From contig CBDCWO010000006.1 of the NCBI GenBank assembly GCA_965223405.1, forward strand, positions 1,922,001 through 1,986,000: a stretch of DNA of 64,000 nt. The letters run 5' to 3'. The notes below the pieces were generated by a model. The model had not been told where the DNA came from. It did no database searches and was given only the letters and a program-made list of their open reading frames with translations. Made by a program: the position numbers and the translations under genes. The stretch comes from CBDCWO01 sp965223405. GTDB lineage: Bacteria; Bacteroidota; Bacteroidia; Chitinophagales; Saprospiraceae. This document shows positions 45,165 through 54,794 of the stretch, piece after piece. The first letter of the stretch is position 1; each line of letters starts with the position of its first letter.

Positions 45165-46316
45165 TTAAGTTACAAGGTCTTCCAAGGTTACCCATGATTT
45201 CTTATGCCAACTCTCAATTCCCTTTTCTGCCAGTTGGATCCCTTTGGCTCCTTCCAACAAATCATATGGAAACGGTGTGTCAACGACTATATGCTTTAAG
45301 AACAACTCCCACTGAGCTTTAAAGGCGTTCTCATATTTTTCTTGTTCAGGCACTAAACTCCAGTTACGATAATAATCGATGGATTGCGGAGCGTCCGGAT
45401 TCCAAACCGGTTTGGGGGTATTTGCATAATGTTGGATATAACAATCGCGTAAACCAGCTACAGCGGAGCCTTTAGTTCCATCTACTTGTATCGTCAACAG
45501 ATCGTCCCGTCTCACCCTGACAGTCCAGGAAGAATTAAATTGAGCAATAATCCCACCCTGCAATTCAAAGGTAGCATAAGCCGCATCATCTGCTGTTACT
45601 TCATAAGGTTTCCCATTTTCATCAATTCGTTCGGGAATGTGAGTTGCTCCGATACAAGATACTGCTTTGACTTTTCCAAAAAGATTATCCAATATGTATC
45701 TCCAATGACAGAGCATGTCGATAATTATGCCTCCATCATCTTCTTTACGATAGTTCCACGACGGTCGATTAGGTGGAATGGAATGACCCTCAAAAACCCA
45801 ATAACCAAATTCTCCCCGGATTGATAAGATCTTTCCAAAAAATTGGTTTTGAATTAGACGTTTGATTTTCAACAAACCCGGGAGCCAAAGTTTATCCTGA
45901 ACAACGCCGTGTTTTACTCCACGTTTTTGGGCCAATTGGTACATTTCCAAGCCTTCCTTTAAATTAGCTGCGGTTGGTTTTTCACAATAAATGTGTTTTC
46001 CGGCATGGATTGCTTTTTTAATTGCATTAAAACGTTCACCGGTAATCTGAGCATCAAAGTAGATTGGGTATCCCGGTCTGCTTAATGCATCATCCAAATC
46101 CGTCGACCAATTTTCAAACCCGGTTCTTTGACATAGGTCTTTCAGTTTGAATTCATTTCGTCCCACCAGCATAACATCTGGTACAATGCATTCATTGCCG
46201 TTTATTTTGACTCCACCCTGATCGCGAATAGCAACTATAGACCGTTTTAAATGTTGATTGGTGCCCATCCTTCCTGTGACACCATTCATTATAATACCAA
46301 TCCGATGTTCCTTCAT
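45165..46316 (-). CDS. Gfo/Idh/MocA family sugar oxidoreductase
   Basis: A 383-residue NAD(P)-dependent dehydrogenase. The Rossmann part is somewhat unusual at the start (GIIMNGVTGRMGTNQHLKRS, i.e. a G-x-x-G-x-M-G loop), followed by the hallmark HAGKHIYCEKPTAANL (EKP motif) and the C-terminal alpha/beta domain with GGIIIDMLCHWRYIL, containing the catalytic-region Asp and His. Family members oxidise ring or C3 hydroxyls of sugars and uronates. It is flanked by the SDR and isomerase genes and is probably part of uronate or amino-sugar catabolism. Confidence 0.9.
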   Translation of the reverse strand: MKEHRIGIIMNGVTGRMGTNQHLKRSIVAIRDQGGVKINGNECIVPDVMLVGRNEFKLKDLCQRTGFENWSTDLDDALSRPGYPIYFDAQITGERFNAIKKAIHAGKHIYCEKPTAANLKEGLEMYQLAQKRGVKHGVVQDKLWLPGLLKIKRLIQNQFFGKILSIRGEFGYWVFEGHSIPPNRPSWNYRKEDDGGIIIDMLCHWRYILDNLFGKVKAVSCIGATHIPERIDENGKPYEVTADDAAYATFELQGGIIAQFNSSWTVRVRRDDLLTIQVDGTKGSAVAGLRDCYIQHYANTPKPVWNPDAPQSIDYYRNWSLVPEQEKYENAFKAQWELFLKHIVVDTPFPYDLLEGAKGIQLAEKGIESWHKKSWVTLEDLVT

Positions 46317-46343
46317 TTTCTGTAGATCTAAATATTTCTGAAG

Positions 46344-47165
46344 TTAGCAAAGCTTTTGGTAGCGTGCTAAAATTTTATCCAAATATTCTTTTTGATCCAT
46401 TGCCCAATAGTGTTCAGAAAATATTTCTACTTCATAAAATCCATGGAATCCGGCATTTGTCATCCATCTACTTATTTTCCGTAAATCGATACAACCGTCT
46501 CCCATCAATCCGCGATCATTTAAAAAATCACTCTGAGGGCTCTTCCAGTCACAAATATGATAGGCAAACAGGTTACCTTTTTCACCACAGCGGTTTATTT
46601 CCTGCTGTAGATTGGGTTCCCACCATAAGTGATAAACATCCAGAACGACTCCGACAAAATCGTTTTGCAAGGATTCCACTACATCATTCGCTTGTTTTAA
46701 GGTGTTGATTGCGGAACGTGAATGAGCATACATGGGATGAAGAGGTTCAACTCCCAATTTGATCGGTAAGGACTGGGCCAGAGGCAGGAGTGATTCAATA
46801 CCTTCCCGGATTTGCATTCTGGATTTTTCCAGCGACTGATCCGGATGAGCTCCACATACCAGGACTAAAAGCGGAGCACCTAAGACAGCTGCCTGCTCCA
46901 TCAGTTTTCGATTCTCCGCTATTCGTTTCAGTCGCTCGTGTTTATCAGGATGTGCAAAAAAACCTCCTCTCACCATGGAAACCACTTCAATGGGAAATTG
47001 ACTTAAAAGATTGGCTGCCCGACTTACGCCGATTTTCTCAATTACGTTATTCCAAATGCTTATACCTCGAACCCCACGTTGACAATAATTTTCCAGGGCT
47101 TCTTCAAAACTCCAGGGCCTGGTAGTTATAGTATGAATACAAAGTCTGGAATAGTCTTCCGCCAT
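46344..47165 (-). CDS. Xylose isomerase-like TIM-barrel protein
   Basis: A 273-residue sugar phosphate isomerase/epimerase family protein. TIM-barrel strands end in metal ligands: GVEPLHP (Glu), VVLDVYHLWWEP (Asp and His), YHICDWKSP (His, Asp) and a late YEVEIF (Glu), the AP-endonuclease-2/xylose isomerase layout, so a divalent metal should be bound. Such enzymes pair with Gfo/Idh dehydrogenases in sugar pathways. The ATG is 13 bp after the GH88 stop. Confidence 0.88.
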   Translation of the reverse strand: MAEDYSRLCIHTITTRPWSFEEALENYCQRGVRGISIWNNVIEKIGVSRAANLLSQFPIEVVSMVRGGFFAHPDKHERLKRIAENRKLMEQAAVLGAPLLVLVCGAHPDQSLEKSRMQIREGIESLLPLAQSLPIKLGVEPLHPMYAHSRSAINTLKQANDVVESLQNDFVGVVLDVYHLWWEPNLQQEINRCGEKGNLFAYHICDWKSPQSDFLNDRGLMGDGCIDLRKISRWMTNAGFHGFYEVEIFSEHYWAMDQKEYLDKILARYQKLC

Positions 47166-47178
47166 GGAGGTTAAAATT

Positions 47179-48555
47179 TTATTTTATCCCATTAAAGAAA
47201 GTATAATAGGATTCGTTGTTAACAATTTTCCACAAATACAAAGCAAGTTCCCTAGCATGATAATCTCCCCACATACTCGATTCACTATGAGGAATCTTAC
47301 TTGGAGGAGGGATGTAATCCCAACCCCTGGGGTAATGATAAACGGAGTGTAGAATAAGGCCCTGATGCTGATCCGAATCATTTAGATAAGGTTCATCAAA
47401 TAAGTTTTTAGCCACAGTTAATCCAGCTTGCCAATAATGCTTCCATTTATCATCGTTTTTACTTTCTAAATACCGGCCTAGTCGGAGTAATCCTTGAGCA
47501 CCTATTGCTGCGGCCGAACTGTCCACAGGTTCAAAATGATTAAATGGATCTGCTGGGACATTCAAATAATCACCAATCCGATCCAAATTGGGTGCTCCGG
47601 TATCCCAATAGGGGATCCCGTCAACGGGTGTATTCGATATATAAAAATCACACGTTGCCATGGTTGCTTTCCGATAAATCTGCTCCAAAGAATCAAAATC
47701 GCCATCGAGATCCAGCGCTAGCTTAGGAATGGTAGACAGGTACTCAAGCTGTTCGGCAAATCCGGTCATCGCCCAGGCCAATCCCCGAGTCCAAGTAGTA
47801 AATCCTGAATATCCCTGCTGACTACCGGGGCACCGATAGTTTCCATCATTGATATTAAATATCGATTCGTGTGCTGTCCGTCCCCATACATCGTATGCAT
47901 CGCGTTCCTCACCATAATAAACAGAAAATTTGGCAGTAGTAACGGCATGTTGAATTGCTCTACTCAATAAGCTAATTTTTTCATCATGTTCACCCCATAA
48001 ACCGTAATCCAATTCGTGACTTACCACCAGGGATCTTAAAGATCTGATGGTATCGACAAATAGTGAATGAGGTCCATTGAAGGAATAGATATAACCCCCG
48101 TTTGGAATGGGTGTCCATCTGCGCGCCTGAACAGCTCCTGATAATTTGAGCGCTAATTTATAGAATTGAGATTCCCATTCATTGAATGGAATTTTGCCTT
48201 CAGCCATAAGGCGTAACAAGTTTCCATAAGTGCTGATATTGTTAAATCCGTGGTCATGAACTCCAAAATGACCAATATGGGAAGTCATTTTTTCAAGAGT
48301 AGCATTTCTTCCTATTTGTAAAAAATCAGAATCCTCCGTAGCATCATATTGTAAAAGAAAAGATCCGTATAGAAATCCCTGGGTCCATTCAGTCCATCCA
48401 CGGCTGGTATATTGACCCTTAATGGTAAAAACCGGTGAACCCATGGCCAGATCATAATCCCGGTCAATACTCAATATTTTCTTTGCTGAAGCTTCCCACA
48501 ACCTATTTAATTGGGGTTTTAAGTCAGCCGGTTTAATAGTTTTGTTTATTATCAC
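47179..48555 (-). CDS. Glycoside hydrolase family 88 (unsaturated uronyl hydrolase)
   Basis: A 458-residue (alpha/alpha)6-barrel enzyme. GH88 pattern: GWTEWTQGFLYGSFLL, GVHDHGFNN (a catalytic Asp candidate), the TWTRGLAWAMTGFAEQLEYL signature, DSSAAAIGAQGLLRLGRY and SSMWGDYHARELALYL. GH88 enzymes remove 4,5-unsaturated glucuronyl or galacturonyl residues made by polysaccharide lyases from glycosaminoglycans, rhamnogalacturonan or similar. GTG start, 19 bp after GH20. No signal peptide is seen, so it should work in the cytoplasm on imported di- or oligosaccharides. No lyase gene lies nearby. Confidence 0.88.
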   Translation of the reverse strand: MIINKTIKPADLKPQLNRLWEASAKKILSIDRDYDLAMGSPVFTIKGQYTSRGWTEWTQGFLYGSFLLQYDATEDSDFLQIGRNATLEKMTSHIGHFGVHDHGFNNISTYGNLLRLMAEGKIPFNEWESQFYKLALKLSGAVQARRWTPIPNGGYIYSFNGPHSLFVDTIRSLRSLVVSHELDYGLWGEHDEKISLLSRAIQHAVTTAKFSVYYGEERDAYDVWGRTAHESIFNINDGNYRCPGSQQGYSGFTTWTRGLAWAMTGFAEQLEYLSTIPKLALDLDGDFDSLEQIYRKATMATCDFYISNTPVDGIPYWDTGAPNLDRIGDYLNVPADPFNHFEPVDSSAAAIGAQGLLRLGRYLESKNDDKWKHYWQAGLTVAKNLFDEPYLNDSDQHQGLILHSVYHYPRGWDYIPPPSKIPHSESSMWGDYHARELALYLWKIVNNESYYTFFNGIK

Positions 48556-48574
48556 AATTAATCTATTTATACAT

Positions 48575-51064
48575 TTAGTCTACTGGAACAACCCTACTGG
48601 CTAAGTTTTGATCAAATGCTCGCAGCAGTACATTCCCTGAAACACGGACTGGCTGCGTATACAAACTATCCTGTTGATCCGGTAATGTTCCGTCAGTGGT
48701 ATAATAGACTTTCTGAGTAGGATAACGGGCTCGGACGAATAATATGTCTTCTTCCAAAATGCCTCCCGGAGGAGCTACACGAAAGGGTATCTTATGCCTG
48801 CTTAATCTGGGTAATTCATGTTTGGAAATATGATTGAGATAACGGTTTAGTGCTTCAATATATGCGATATCAAATTGTTCGGGATCCGATTCCAAAGACC
48901 ACTCAGGGCTAGCATTCCAGGCTCGTTCCGCCAGACCAAATAATTTGGGAAATAAATAGTAAAATGTTTGGGATTCATTTTTCACCGTTTCACCCCATAA
49001 GTGTCCTTGAATACCCCGAATATTCTCTCTGGCACCATTGGTCAATTTGACTTTGCCTCTATCTTGCTGATGAATATCTATTATCCCACCATTCCTATCC
49101 ATACGGGAAGATTGATAAATGGAGAAAGGCAACATGTTGAAGGATTGTATTTCGTCTACAAATCCAGGCCAGTAATAACCGGGCTCAGCGGGATGTTTAT
49201 CATAACTAATATCAAAGTATAAGTTGGGTGCATTACAAAGGATTATTTCAAATCCGGCATTCGCCAACCGATATGGAATTTCCTCTCCATCCCACCCACT
49301 GACCGTATTCCATACATAAGGTAGAAAGGCATCATCGACAAACACCTCGGCGATTCTACCCTCACGCCATGCGACCTCCTGCCAACCAGCCAAACGAATG
49401 TCATGGGTATTCAAAATTCCCGCAAATCTTTCCAGAAAATATCTCTTTAAGTCATTCACCGTTTGATATCCGGGAGTATGATCCATCATTGCCTCACAAA
49501 TGGCAGATTTTTCCCAAACCCCCTCAGGAACTTCGTCCCCTCCACTATGCACAAAAGGTAAAGGGGCATTGACTTCTGAATACATTTTTACCAGTTCAGC
49601 TACCACTTTTTCAATAAACTTATAAGTTGTTTCCTGGCATACACAAATAACATTGTCGGTATATCCCTGTACCGATTCATATTTCGATTCATCCTCAGGA
49701 TCATGCAATAAATACTGCGTATCTCCGGTCTGGGAATTTCTGACTTTCATCGACTGTATCGCGGCTCTGGCATGCCCGGGTAAGTCGATTTCAGGGATAA
49801 TTGTAATATGTCTTTTTGTAGCATAATCCAAAATGTCCTGAAAATCCTGTACCGTATAATAACCACTTCCGGGCAGACTCTCGTGCGGACCAGACCCATA
49901 AGCAGGAAATAGGTTTTCTTTCTCATCCAGGGTATGCAATCTTTTACTTCCAATTTCGGTTAGTTCCGGTAACCCGGGAATTTCTAATCTCCAACCTTCG
50001 TCATCCGTCAGGTGGAAGTGAAGGGTATTTAATTTATAGGTCGCCATCCAATCCAGAAATTTGAGAACGGTCGATTTATTTTTAAAATTCCGGGATACAT
50101 CCAACATCATTCCCCGGTAATTCAAATCAGGATAATCATGGATGGAACATTCGGGTATACCCTGAGGATATCGATGAAGTATTGAGCGCAATGTTTGAAT
50201 ACCATAAAAGATCCCACTGGCCGCAGACGCCTGCAAAAGGATACCTCCGGAAGAAATCTCAAGATCATAAACTTCAGGTGCCAGATCAGCATTATTTTGA
50301 AAAACAATGTCACCATTCTGAGCATTAAGGGCAACCGGAATCTGGTATTCTTGGCTGAGATAATGTTGTAATAACCTGGCTTCATTTTCGAAAGGCTCCG
50401 GACTTTCAATATTAATGGTGTCAGGAAGGATATATTCACCCTCCTGATAAGTCAATCTTTTGGGAGTAGGTAGTAGAGATATCGGAGCCAGATCAATTTC
50501 CTGGTGATGGCGATATGATTTGAACAAATAGGCAGCAGAAGGAAAAGGGTATTGATCAACAGCTGTTCTCGATAATTTTTCACTAGCCGGAAATGGGGCA
50601 ATCGTGTAGTCCTCGATCAACAGAGGAGTCTGTTCATTACCTTTTTTGTCTACATACGTAAAATACAATCCTGCCGGGGCATCGCTTTGTTTAATCGCCC
50701 AGTATTCCATTACAAAAGGTATCTCCAGGCTATCACCGGGTTCCAGAGTTTGATACCCGGAGTGCGGTCTCATGCTGAAAAAATCACCATTAATGCGGGT
50801 AATTTGTAGTGGAGCGTTATCCGGCTGCGTAATTCTTCTGGGTAAATGATTAAAATAGATTATCCAATTTGAGGCTAAATTCGCATTGGAGCTATTTGTA
50901 ATAGTAAACGTAGATAAGAATTGTTCCTGGTCCTGGTACAGGTTTTCTTGCAGTTTCCAACCGACACTTAGCGGTACATTTTCATCAAAAACATGATCTG
51001 AAGAGGGATTACATGAGATTAATCCCATCACAATAATGGCTAGAATGCAATAACTGAATTTCAT
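48575..51064 (-). CDS. Beta-N-acetylhexosaminidase, GH20, lipoprotein
   Basis: An 829-residue exported enzyme (ATG at 51064; lipobox MGLISC, Cys18). Domains: chitobiase-type N-terminal beta-sandwich (~20-150), GH20b small domain (~185-305), GH20 TIM barrel (~310-690) with HFHLTDDEGWR, PEIDLPGHARA and catalytic HSGGDEVPEG (Asp510-Glu511), and a C-terminal chitobiase domain with YYTTDGTLPD. It trims terminal GlcNAc or GalNAc using substrate-assisted catalysis. Position at the head of the seven-gene operon, with an exact promoter box upstream, marks amino-sugar removal as the outer first step. The GTG at 51073 is an alternative start. Confidence 0.94.
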   Translation of the reverse strand: MKFSYCILAIIVMGLISCNPSSDHVFDENVPLSVGWKLQENLYQDQEQFLSTFTITNSSNANLASNWIIYFNHLPRRITQPDNAPLQITRINGDFFSMRPHSGYQTLEPGDSLEIPFVMEYWAIKQSDAPAGLYFTYVDKKGNEQTPLLIEDYTIAPFPASEKLSRTAVDQYPFPSAAYLFKSYRHHQEIDLAPISLLPTPKRLTYQEGEYILPDTINIESPEPFENEARLLQHYLSQEYQIPVALNAQNGDIVFQNNADLAPEVYDLEISSGGILLQASAASGIFYGIQTLRSILHRYPQGIPECSIHDYPDLNYRGMMLDVSRNFKNKSTVLKFLDWMATYKLNTLHFHLTDDEGWRLEIPGLPELTEIGSKRLHTLDEKENLFPAYGSGPHESLPGSGYYTVQDFQDILDYATKRHITIIPEIDLPGHARAAIQSMKVRNSQTGDTQYLLHDPEDESKYESVQGYTDNVICVCQETTYKFIEKVVAELVKMYSEVNAPLPFVHSGGDEVPEGVWEKSAICEAMMDHTPGYQTVNDLKRYFLERFAGILNTHDIRLAGWQEVAWREGRIAEVFVDDAFLPYVWNTVSGWDGEEIPYRLANAGFEIILCNAPNLYFDISYDKHPAEPGYYWPGFVDEIQSFNMLPFSIYQSSRMDRNGGIIDIHQQDRGKVKLTNGARENIRGIQGHLWGETVKNESQTFYYLFPKLFGLAERAWNASPEWSLESDPEQFDIAYIEALNRYLNHISKHELPRLSRHKIPFRVAPPGGILEEDILFVRARYPTQKVYYTTDGTLPDQQDSLYTQPVRVSGNVLLRAFDQNLASRVVPVD

Positions 51065-51083
51065 ATTTTTCACATAAAGAGTT

Positions 51084-51091
51084 CAAATCTA
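51084..51091 (-). promoter_or_regulatory. -7 promoter box of the GH20-to-symporter operon
   Basis: TAGATTTG on the minus strand, an exact TAnnTTTG 19 bp before the ATG at 51064. No good TTG -33 is present, so an activator may be needed (inference). Confidence 0.5.
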
Positions 51092-51318
51092 ATGATAAGT
51101 TTTCACCCGCAGTATAAGAATACAGTGAAGTCTATCCAAAGTGGAATTAAAAAATGAAGCGGATAAGCTTTAAACCCAAAATGCAATATGCATTTCGAAC
51201 AATGTAGCTCAATCTTTAATACAATAACATAATCATTTTAAAATTGTCTTTCTCGTTTAAGATCAGCTCCTCTCCTAGAAACTATCAGTTTCATTACGTT
51301 AATTATTTTGGATGAGAA

Positions 51319-51567
51319 TTATTTTCTGAATTTAGGAAGACGGCGGCCGATCATTGGACCCATTGGATTGCTTCGAATTCTGCCTCTTTGACCCTTTGGC
51401 AATAAGTGTTCACTTAAAATACCGTGAACTCTAGCAACGTTTTCTTCAGTGAATGGGTTTGTTGAAATGAATTGGTAGGCTCGGAAAAGGTCCTCGGATT
51501 TTTTCGTGTAGTCTGGATTATAATCTACGTTTAAAAAACATAATTTAGCACAAAGTAGTATATTCAA
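51319..51567 (-). pseudogene. Fic-family protein fragment
   Basis: About 80 residues on the minus strand resembling the region just before the Fic core: DYNPDYTKKSEDLFRAYQFI, ENVARVHGILSEHLLPKGQRGR and SNPMGP. The FIC catalytic motif HPFxxGNGR and everything downstream are absent, as is the normal N-terminus; the frame opens only at a TTG. Likely the leftover of a deleted Fic AMP-transferase/antitoxin-type gene. Spacer 51092-51318 shows nothing else. Confidence 0.6.
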
Positions 51568-51603
51568 TTTTAAATTTCAATTGGCTTCCACAATATGGCA
51601 TCG

Positions 51604-53136
51604 ATGAAAAAATTTTCACTTGTTCTATTTCTAATACCCACTATTTGGTTCCAGGTAATAGGTCAAAATTTATCTACACAACTGGATTCTTATTTTCGAA
51701 ATGCCCAAATAGATTGGAAAATACCGGGTATGGCGATAGGCATCATAAAAGATGGAAACATAGTCCTGGCCGAAGGATATGGATTTTTAGAGACCTATAC
51801 TACGGAAGAGGTAAATGAACACACTTTGTTTGCCATTGCATCCAATACCAAAGCTTTCATCGCCACCTCTTTGGGTATTTTGGTTGAAGAAGGTAAATTG
51901 AAATGGAGTGATCCGGTAAGAAAATATCTGCCTAATTTTGAACTACCCGATGACTATGCTACCCAGCATACCACAATTCGAGATTTGCTATGCCATCGCG
52001 CCGGATTAGGTACATATAGTGGAGATGTCATCTGGTATAAAAGTCAACTCCCTCCTGCCGAGGTAGTCGGAAGGATCAAGAATGTACCCATGAAGTACGA
52101 TTTCCGGAATGGGTATGGATATTCCAATTTGATGTTTATCACAGCGGGTGAAGTCATTCAGACCGTGAGTGGGATCTCCTGGGATGAGTTTGTCAAAAAG
52201 CGGATCTTCACCCCGTTAGAAATGGATAGAACCGTCACAAGTACCAATGAGTTAAGTGAAAAAGGGAACTTTGCCACCCCTCACAAGCCTAAACCGGGAA
52301 TAAACATGCCGATCAACTGGACGAATTGGGATAATATGGGAGCTGCCGGGGGGATCATTTCTTCTGTAAGTGACATGTTGAAATGGATTCAACTACACCT
52401 GGCAGGGGGAAAAGTCGGGAATAATAAAATCTATGATGAAAAGCTGCAAACTGAAATGTGGCATCCGCACAATGTATTTCGGGTAACAAAAAACACTCGT
52501 CAACTGTTTCCTACCAGAAATTTGTCCGGCTATGGCTTGGGCTGGTCTTTGTTTGATCATGGCAAGTACCTGGTCGCTAATCATGGAGGGGGATACGATG
52601 GCATGTATTCTAAAGTATTTCTGGTGCCTGAAGCCAATTTAGGTGGAGTTATACTTACCAATTCCATGAAAGGGATCAGCAACCCGATGATGTATTACAT
52701 CCTGGATAGATTCTTGAGTCCGGATTCTGACAAGGATTGGAGTGCGGACGGTTTAAAAAATCAAAAAAGAAATGAAGAACGAATTGCCAATCGAGTGAAT
52801 AAGAGGAATCATCTACGGATTAAGGATACCAAACCTTCCATTCCGGTTGACCGATTCGCAGGCACCTATCGTTGCAAAATGTACGGCGATATTGTGGTGG
52901 AAGAGGAAGATGGCGATCTGAAGCTCCTCTTTTCACATGCCCCCAAATTGAATGCAACCCTCACCCATTGGCATTTTAACACTTACCAAATCAATTGGGA
53001 AGAAGAACATGCCTGGTTTGATTTTGGCACGGTGCAATTTATATTGGATAATAATGCCGAAGTCAGCGAGATCCGGTTTGATGTTCCTAACGATGATATT
53101 TTCTTTGAAGAGATCCATGCGGTGAGAATGAAATAA
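51604..53136 (+). CDS. Exported serine hydrolase, beta-lactamase/class C type with C-terminal DUF3471
   Basis: A 510-residue secreted enzyme. The ATG at 51604 opens a good signal peptide (MKKFSLVLFLIPTIWFQVIGQ); one at 51595 is three codons longer. Class C/esterase motifs: SxxK in ASNTKAF, YxN in YGYSNLM, and HGGGYDG in place of KTG. The C-terminal ~100 residues form a DUF3471-like beta domain (FAGTYRCKMYGDIVVEEEDG). These are usually peptidases or esterases and not antibiotic-resistance enzymes. The next gene starts 6 bp downstream, so it is co-transcribed with the GH76-like gene. Confidence 0.9.
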   Translation: MKKFSLVLFLIPTIWFQVIGQNLSTQLDSYFRNAQIDWKIPGMAIGIIKDGNIVLAEGYGFLETYTTEEVNEHTLFAIASNTKAFIATSLGILVEEGKLKWSDPVRKYLPNFELPDDYATQHTTIRDLLCHRAGLGTYSGDVIWYKSQLPPAEVVGRIKNVPMKYDFRNGYGYSNLMFITAGEVIQTVSGISWDEFVKKRIFTPLEMDRTVTSTNELSEKGNFATPHKPKPGINMPINWTNWDNMGAAGGIISSVSDMLKWIQLHLAGGKVGNNKIYDEKLQTEMWHPHNVFRVTKNTRQLFPTRNLSGYGLGWSLFDHGKYLVANHGGGYDGMYSKVFLVPEANLGGVILTNSMKGISNPMMYYILDRFLSPDSDKDWSADGLKNQKRNEERIANRVNKRNHLRIKDTKPSIPVDRFAGTYRCKMYGDIVVEEEDGDLKLLFSHAPKLNATLTHWHFNTYQINWEEEHAWFDFGTVQFILDNNAEVSEIRFDVPNDDIFFEEIHAVRMK

Positions 53137-53142
53137 AATACT

Positions 53143-54258
53143 GTGAACATTATGTCCGTTTCATCTAGACCAGTGCTATTGCTGCTTATTATTCTTTTCA
53201 ACTGGGATTGCAACCGCTCATCATTACCGGTTTATTCTCCTCAGGCATTTAAATTGATTTCTGCATTGGAACCTTGGTATCAGACCGATCGGCCGGATAT
53301 GGGGGTTTGGGAGACCACTTCCTGGTGGAATACAGCCAACATCGTGAATGCCATGATCCGCTATTATTCTAGGGCCAAGGATGAAAATACACTACAGCTA
53401 ATTTCGGACATTTATGAGGTGACCGATTCTTTTGAAGTGCCCGCCTATGGAGACCGGGCGGCCTGGATTTGCCAGGATTTTTGTAATGCCTGGTATGATG
53501 ATGAAGGATGGTGGATCAATACCTGGCTGGAAGCCTATGAGGTCACCGGTGACCTCAAATACCTGGAAGTTTCCAAAATTATTTTCAACGATTTAGTCGA
53601 GGGTTGGACCACAGATTGTGAAGGGGGAATTCTATGGAAAAAAGGATACACCAACAAAGCCTCTATATCCAATTCACTCACCTTGATGGCCGCATCCCGA
53701 CTGGCAGGACATGTGAATAATATAGGAAATGAACCAGACTATGCTGCCTGGGCAAAGCGAATATGGCAATGGATAGATAGTAAAAAGCTGATTGTCGACG
53801 GCTTGGTGATAGATGGGATCAACGCAGACAATTGCCAAACCAACACTCATATTTGGACCTATAATCAAGGGGCGATGATCGGAGCTCTAGTGGCTTATCA
53901 CATATTAACCGAGGATCAAAAATATTTACAGCAGGCTCATGTCTTAGCTCAACGCGGAATCGAGTATTTCAGTAATTCCCAGGGCATACTCACAGAAAGT
54001 TGTGAGCCCGATGATTGTACGGGAGACAATTGTCAGTTTAAGGGAATATTTATGCGCAACCTAACCACTTTATATCATGCCGACCCGCAAACCGTCTACC
54101 GCAACTTCATCTTAAGGAATGCAGATCGTATTTGGAATAGTGCCCGAAATCCGGATACGGACCTGGTAGGAATCTCCTGGTCTCGTCCAAGTAATGCAAC
54201 TGCATGCACACAAGGATCGGCAATAGATGCCCTGGTGGCAGCGATGCTGGTGGAATAA
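53143..54258 (+). CDS. GH76-like alpha-1,6-mannanase family protein, exported
   Basis: A 371-residue (alpha/alpha)6-barrel protein. A hydrophobic signal region is followed by a possible lipid Cys with a poor lipobox (NWDC). The catalytic double Asp of GH76 is present as WYDDEGWW (Asp119-Asp120), and family segments GVWETTSWWNTANIVNAMI and GILWKKGYTNKASISNSLT match. GH76 endo-mannanases cut alpha-1,6-mannan of fungal and mycobacterial glycans. It follows the serine hydrolase by 6 bp. No SusC/D pair or other mannan genes are near. Confidence 0.87.
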   Translation: MNIMSVSSRPVLLLLIILFNWDCNRSSLPVYSPQAFKLISALEPWYQTDRPDMGVWETTSWWNTANIVNAMIRYYSRAKDENTLQLISDIYEVTDSFEVPAYGDRAAWICQDFCNAWYDDEGWWINTWLEAYEVTGDLKYLEVSKIIFNDLVEGWTTDCEGGILWKKGYTNKASISNSLTLMAASRLAGHVNNIGNEPDYAAWAKRIWQWIDSKKLIVDGLVIDGINADNCQTNTHIWTYNQGAMIGALVAYHILTEDQKYLQQAHVLAQRGIEYFSNSQGILTESCEPDDCTGDNCQFKGIFMRNLTTLYHADPQTVYRNFILRNADRIWNSARNPDTDLVGISWSRPSNATACTQGSAIDALVAAMLVE

Positions 54259-54302
54259 TCGGTGAGATATTCTAAATAGTGGGACTTTAAAATTCAATAG
54301 CA

Positions 54303-54716
54303 GTGAGTACATTCATGATGGTATTAATTTCTCTGGTCGGAATTCTTATATTGACGTTTCCTTTGGTGGCTATGGCCCTGGCCAAGGCAAGTGGCTGGAA
54401 GGCTTTGGTAATTTCTTACCGCCTGAAAAATTCATTTAAGACGTTAAAAGGAAGAAAATTGAATATCTATGCCTGCAATCTGGGGGGATACCAATATCAA
54501 AACGTTTTACGAATGATAGCTACAAAAAAAGGATTGGCCATTCGCATGATCTGGCCCTTCAATCTTTCCCATCCAGCCATACTGATTCCCTGGCGACATA
54601 TTCAGATAAATCAAAAGAGCCCAACCCCGCAAGTGTACCTGGGAAAACCAACAATTACAACCATGAAACTATCTCATAAAAATCTGAGTGACTTAAGGCG
54701 ATTTGTGAGGGGGTGA
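54303..54716 (+). CDS. Hypothetical protein with N-terminal membrane anchor
   Basis: A 137-residue protein: one hydrophobic helix (residues ~4-28) and a basic ~100-residue domain predicted beta-rich (LNIYACNLGGYQYQNVLRMI, then IPWRHIQI and VYLGKPTITTMKL), ending with a Leu/Arg-rich helix. No family recognised. The start is GTG at 54303; ATG at 54315 is the alternative. It is 44 bp behind the GH76-like gene. Confidence 0.6.
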   Translation: MSTFMMVLISLVGILILTFPLVAMALAKASGWKALVISYRLKNSFKTLKGRKLNIYACNLGGYQYQNVLRMIATKKGLAIRMIWPFNLSHPAILIPWRHIQINQKSPTPQVYLGKPTITTMKLSHKNLSDLRRFVRG

Positions 54717-54794
54717 GCGTTTTATATGAAGTTGAAATGATTTAATCTGAGAAACTCATACTGGAATAATCACTCTATATTGAACAAATGCAAT

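Noticed and set aside
51604..53136. Antibiotic-resistance beta-lactamase
   Set aside because: The class C fold is present, but KTG is replaced by HGGG and a DUF3471 domain is attached, which points to a peptidase or esterase.
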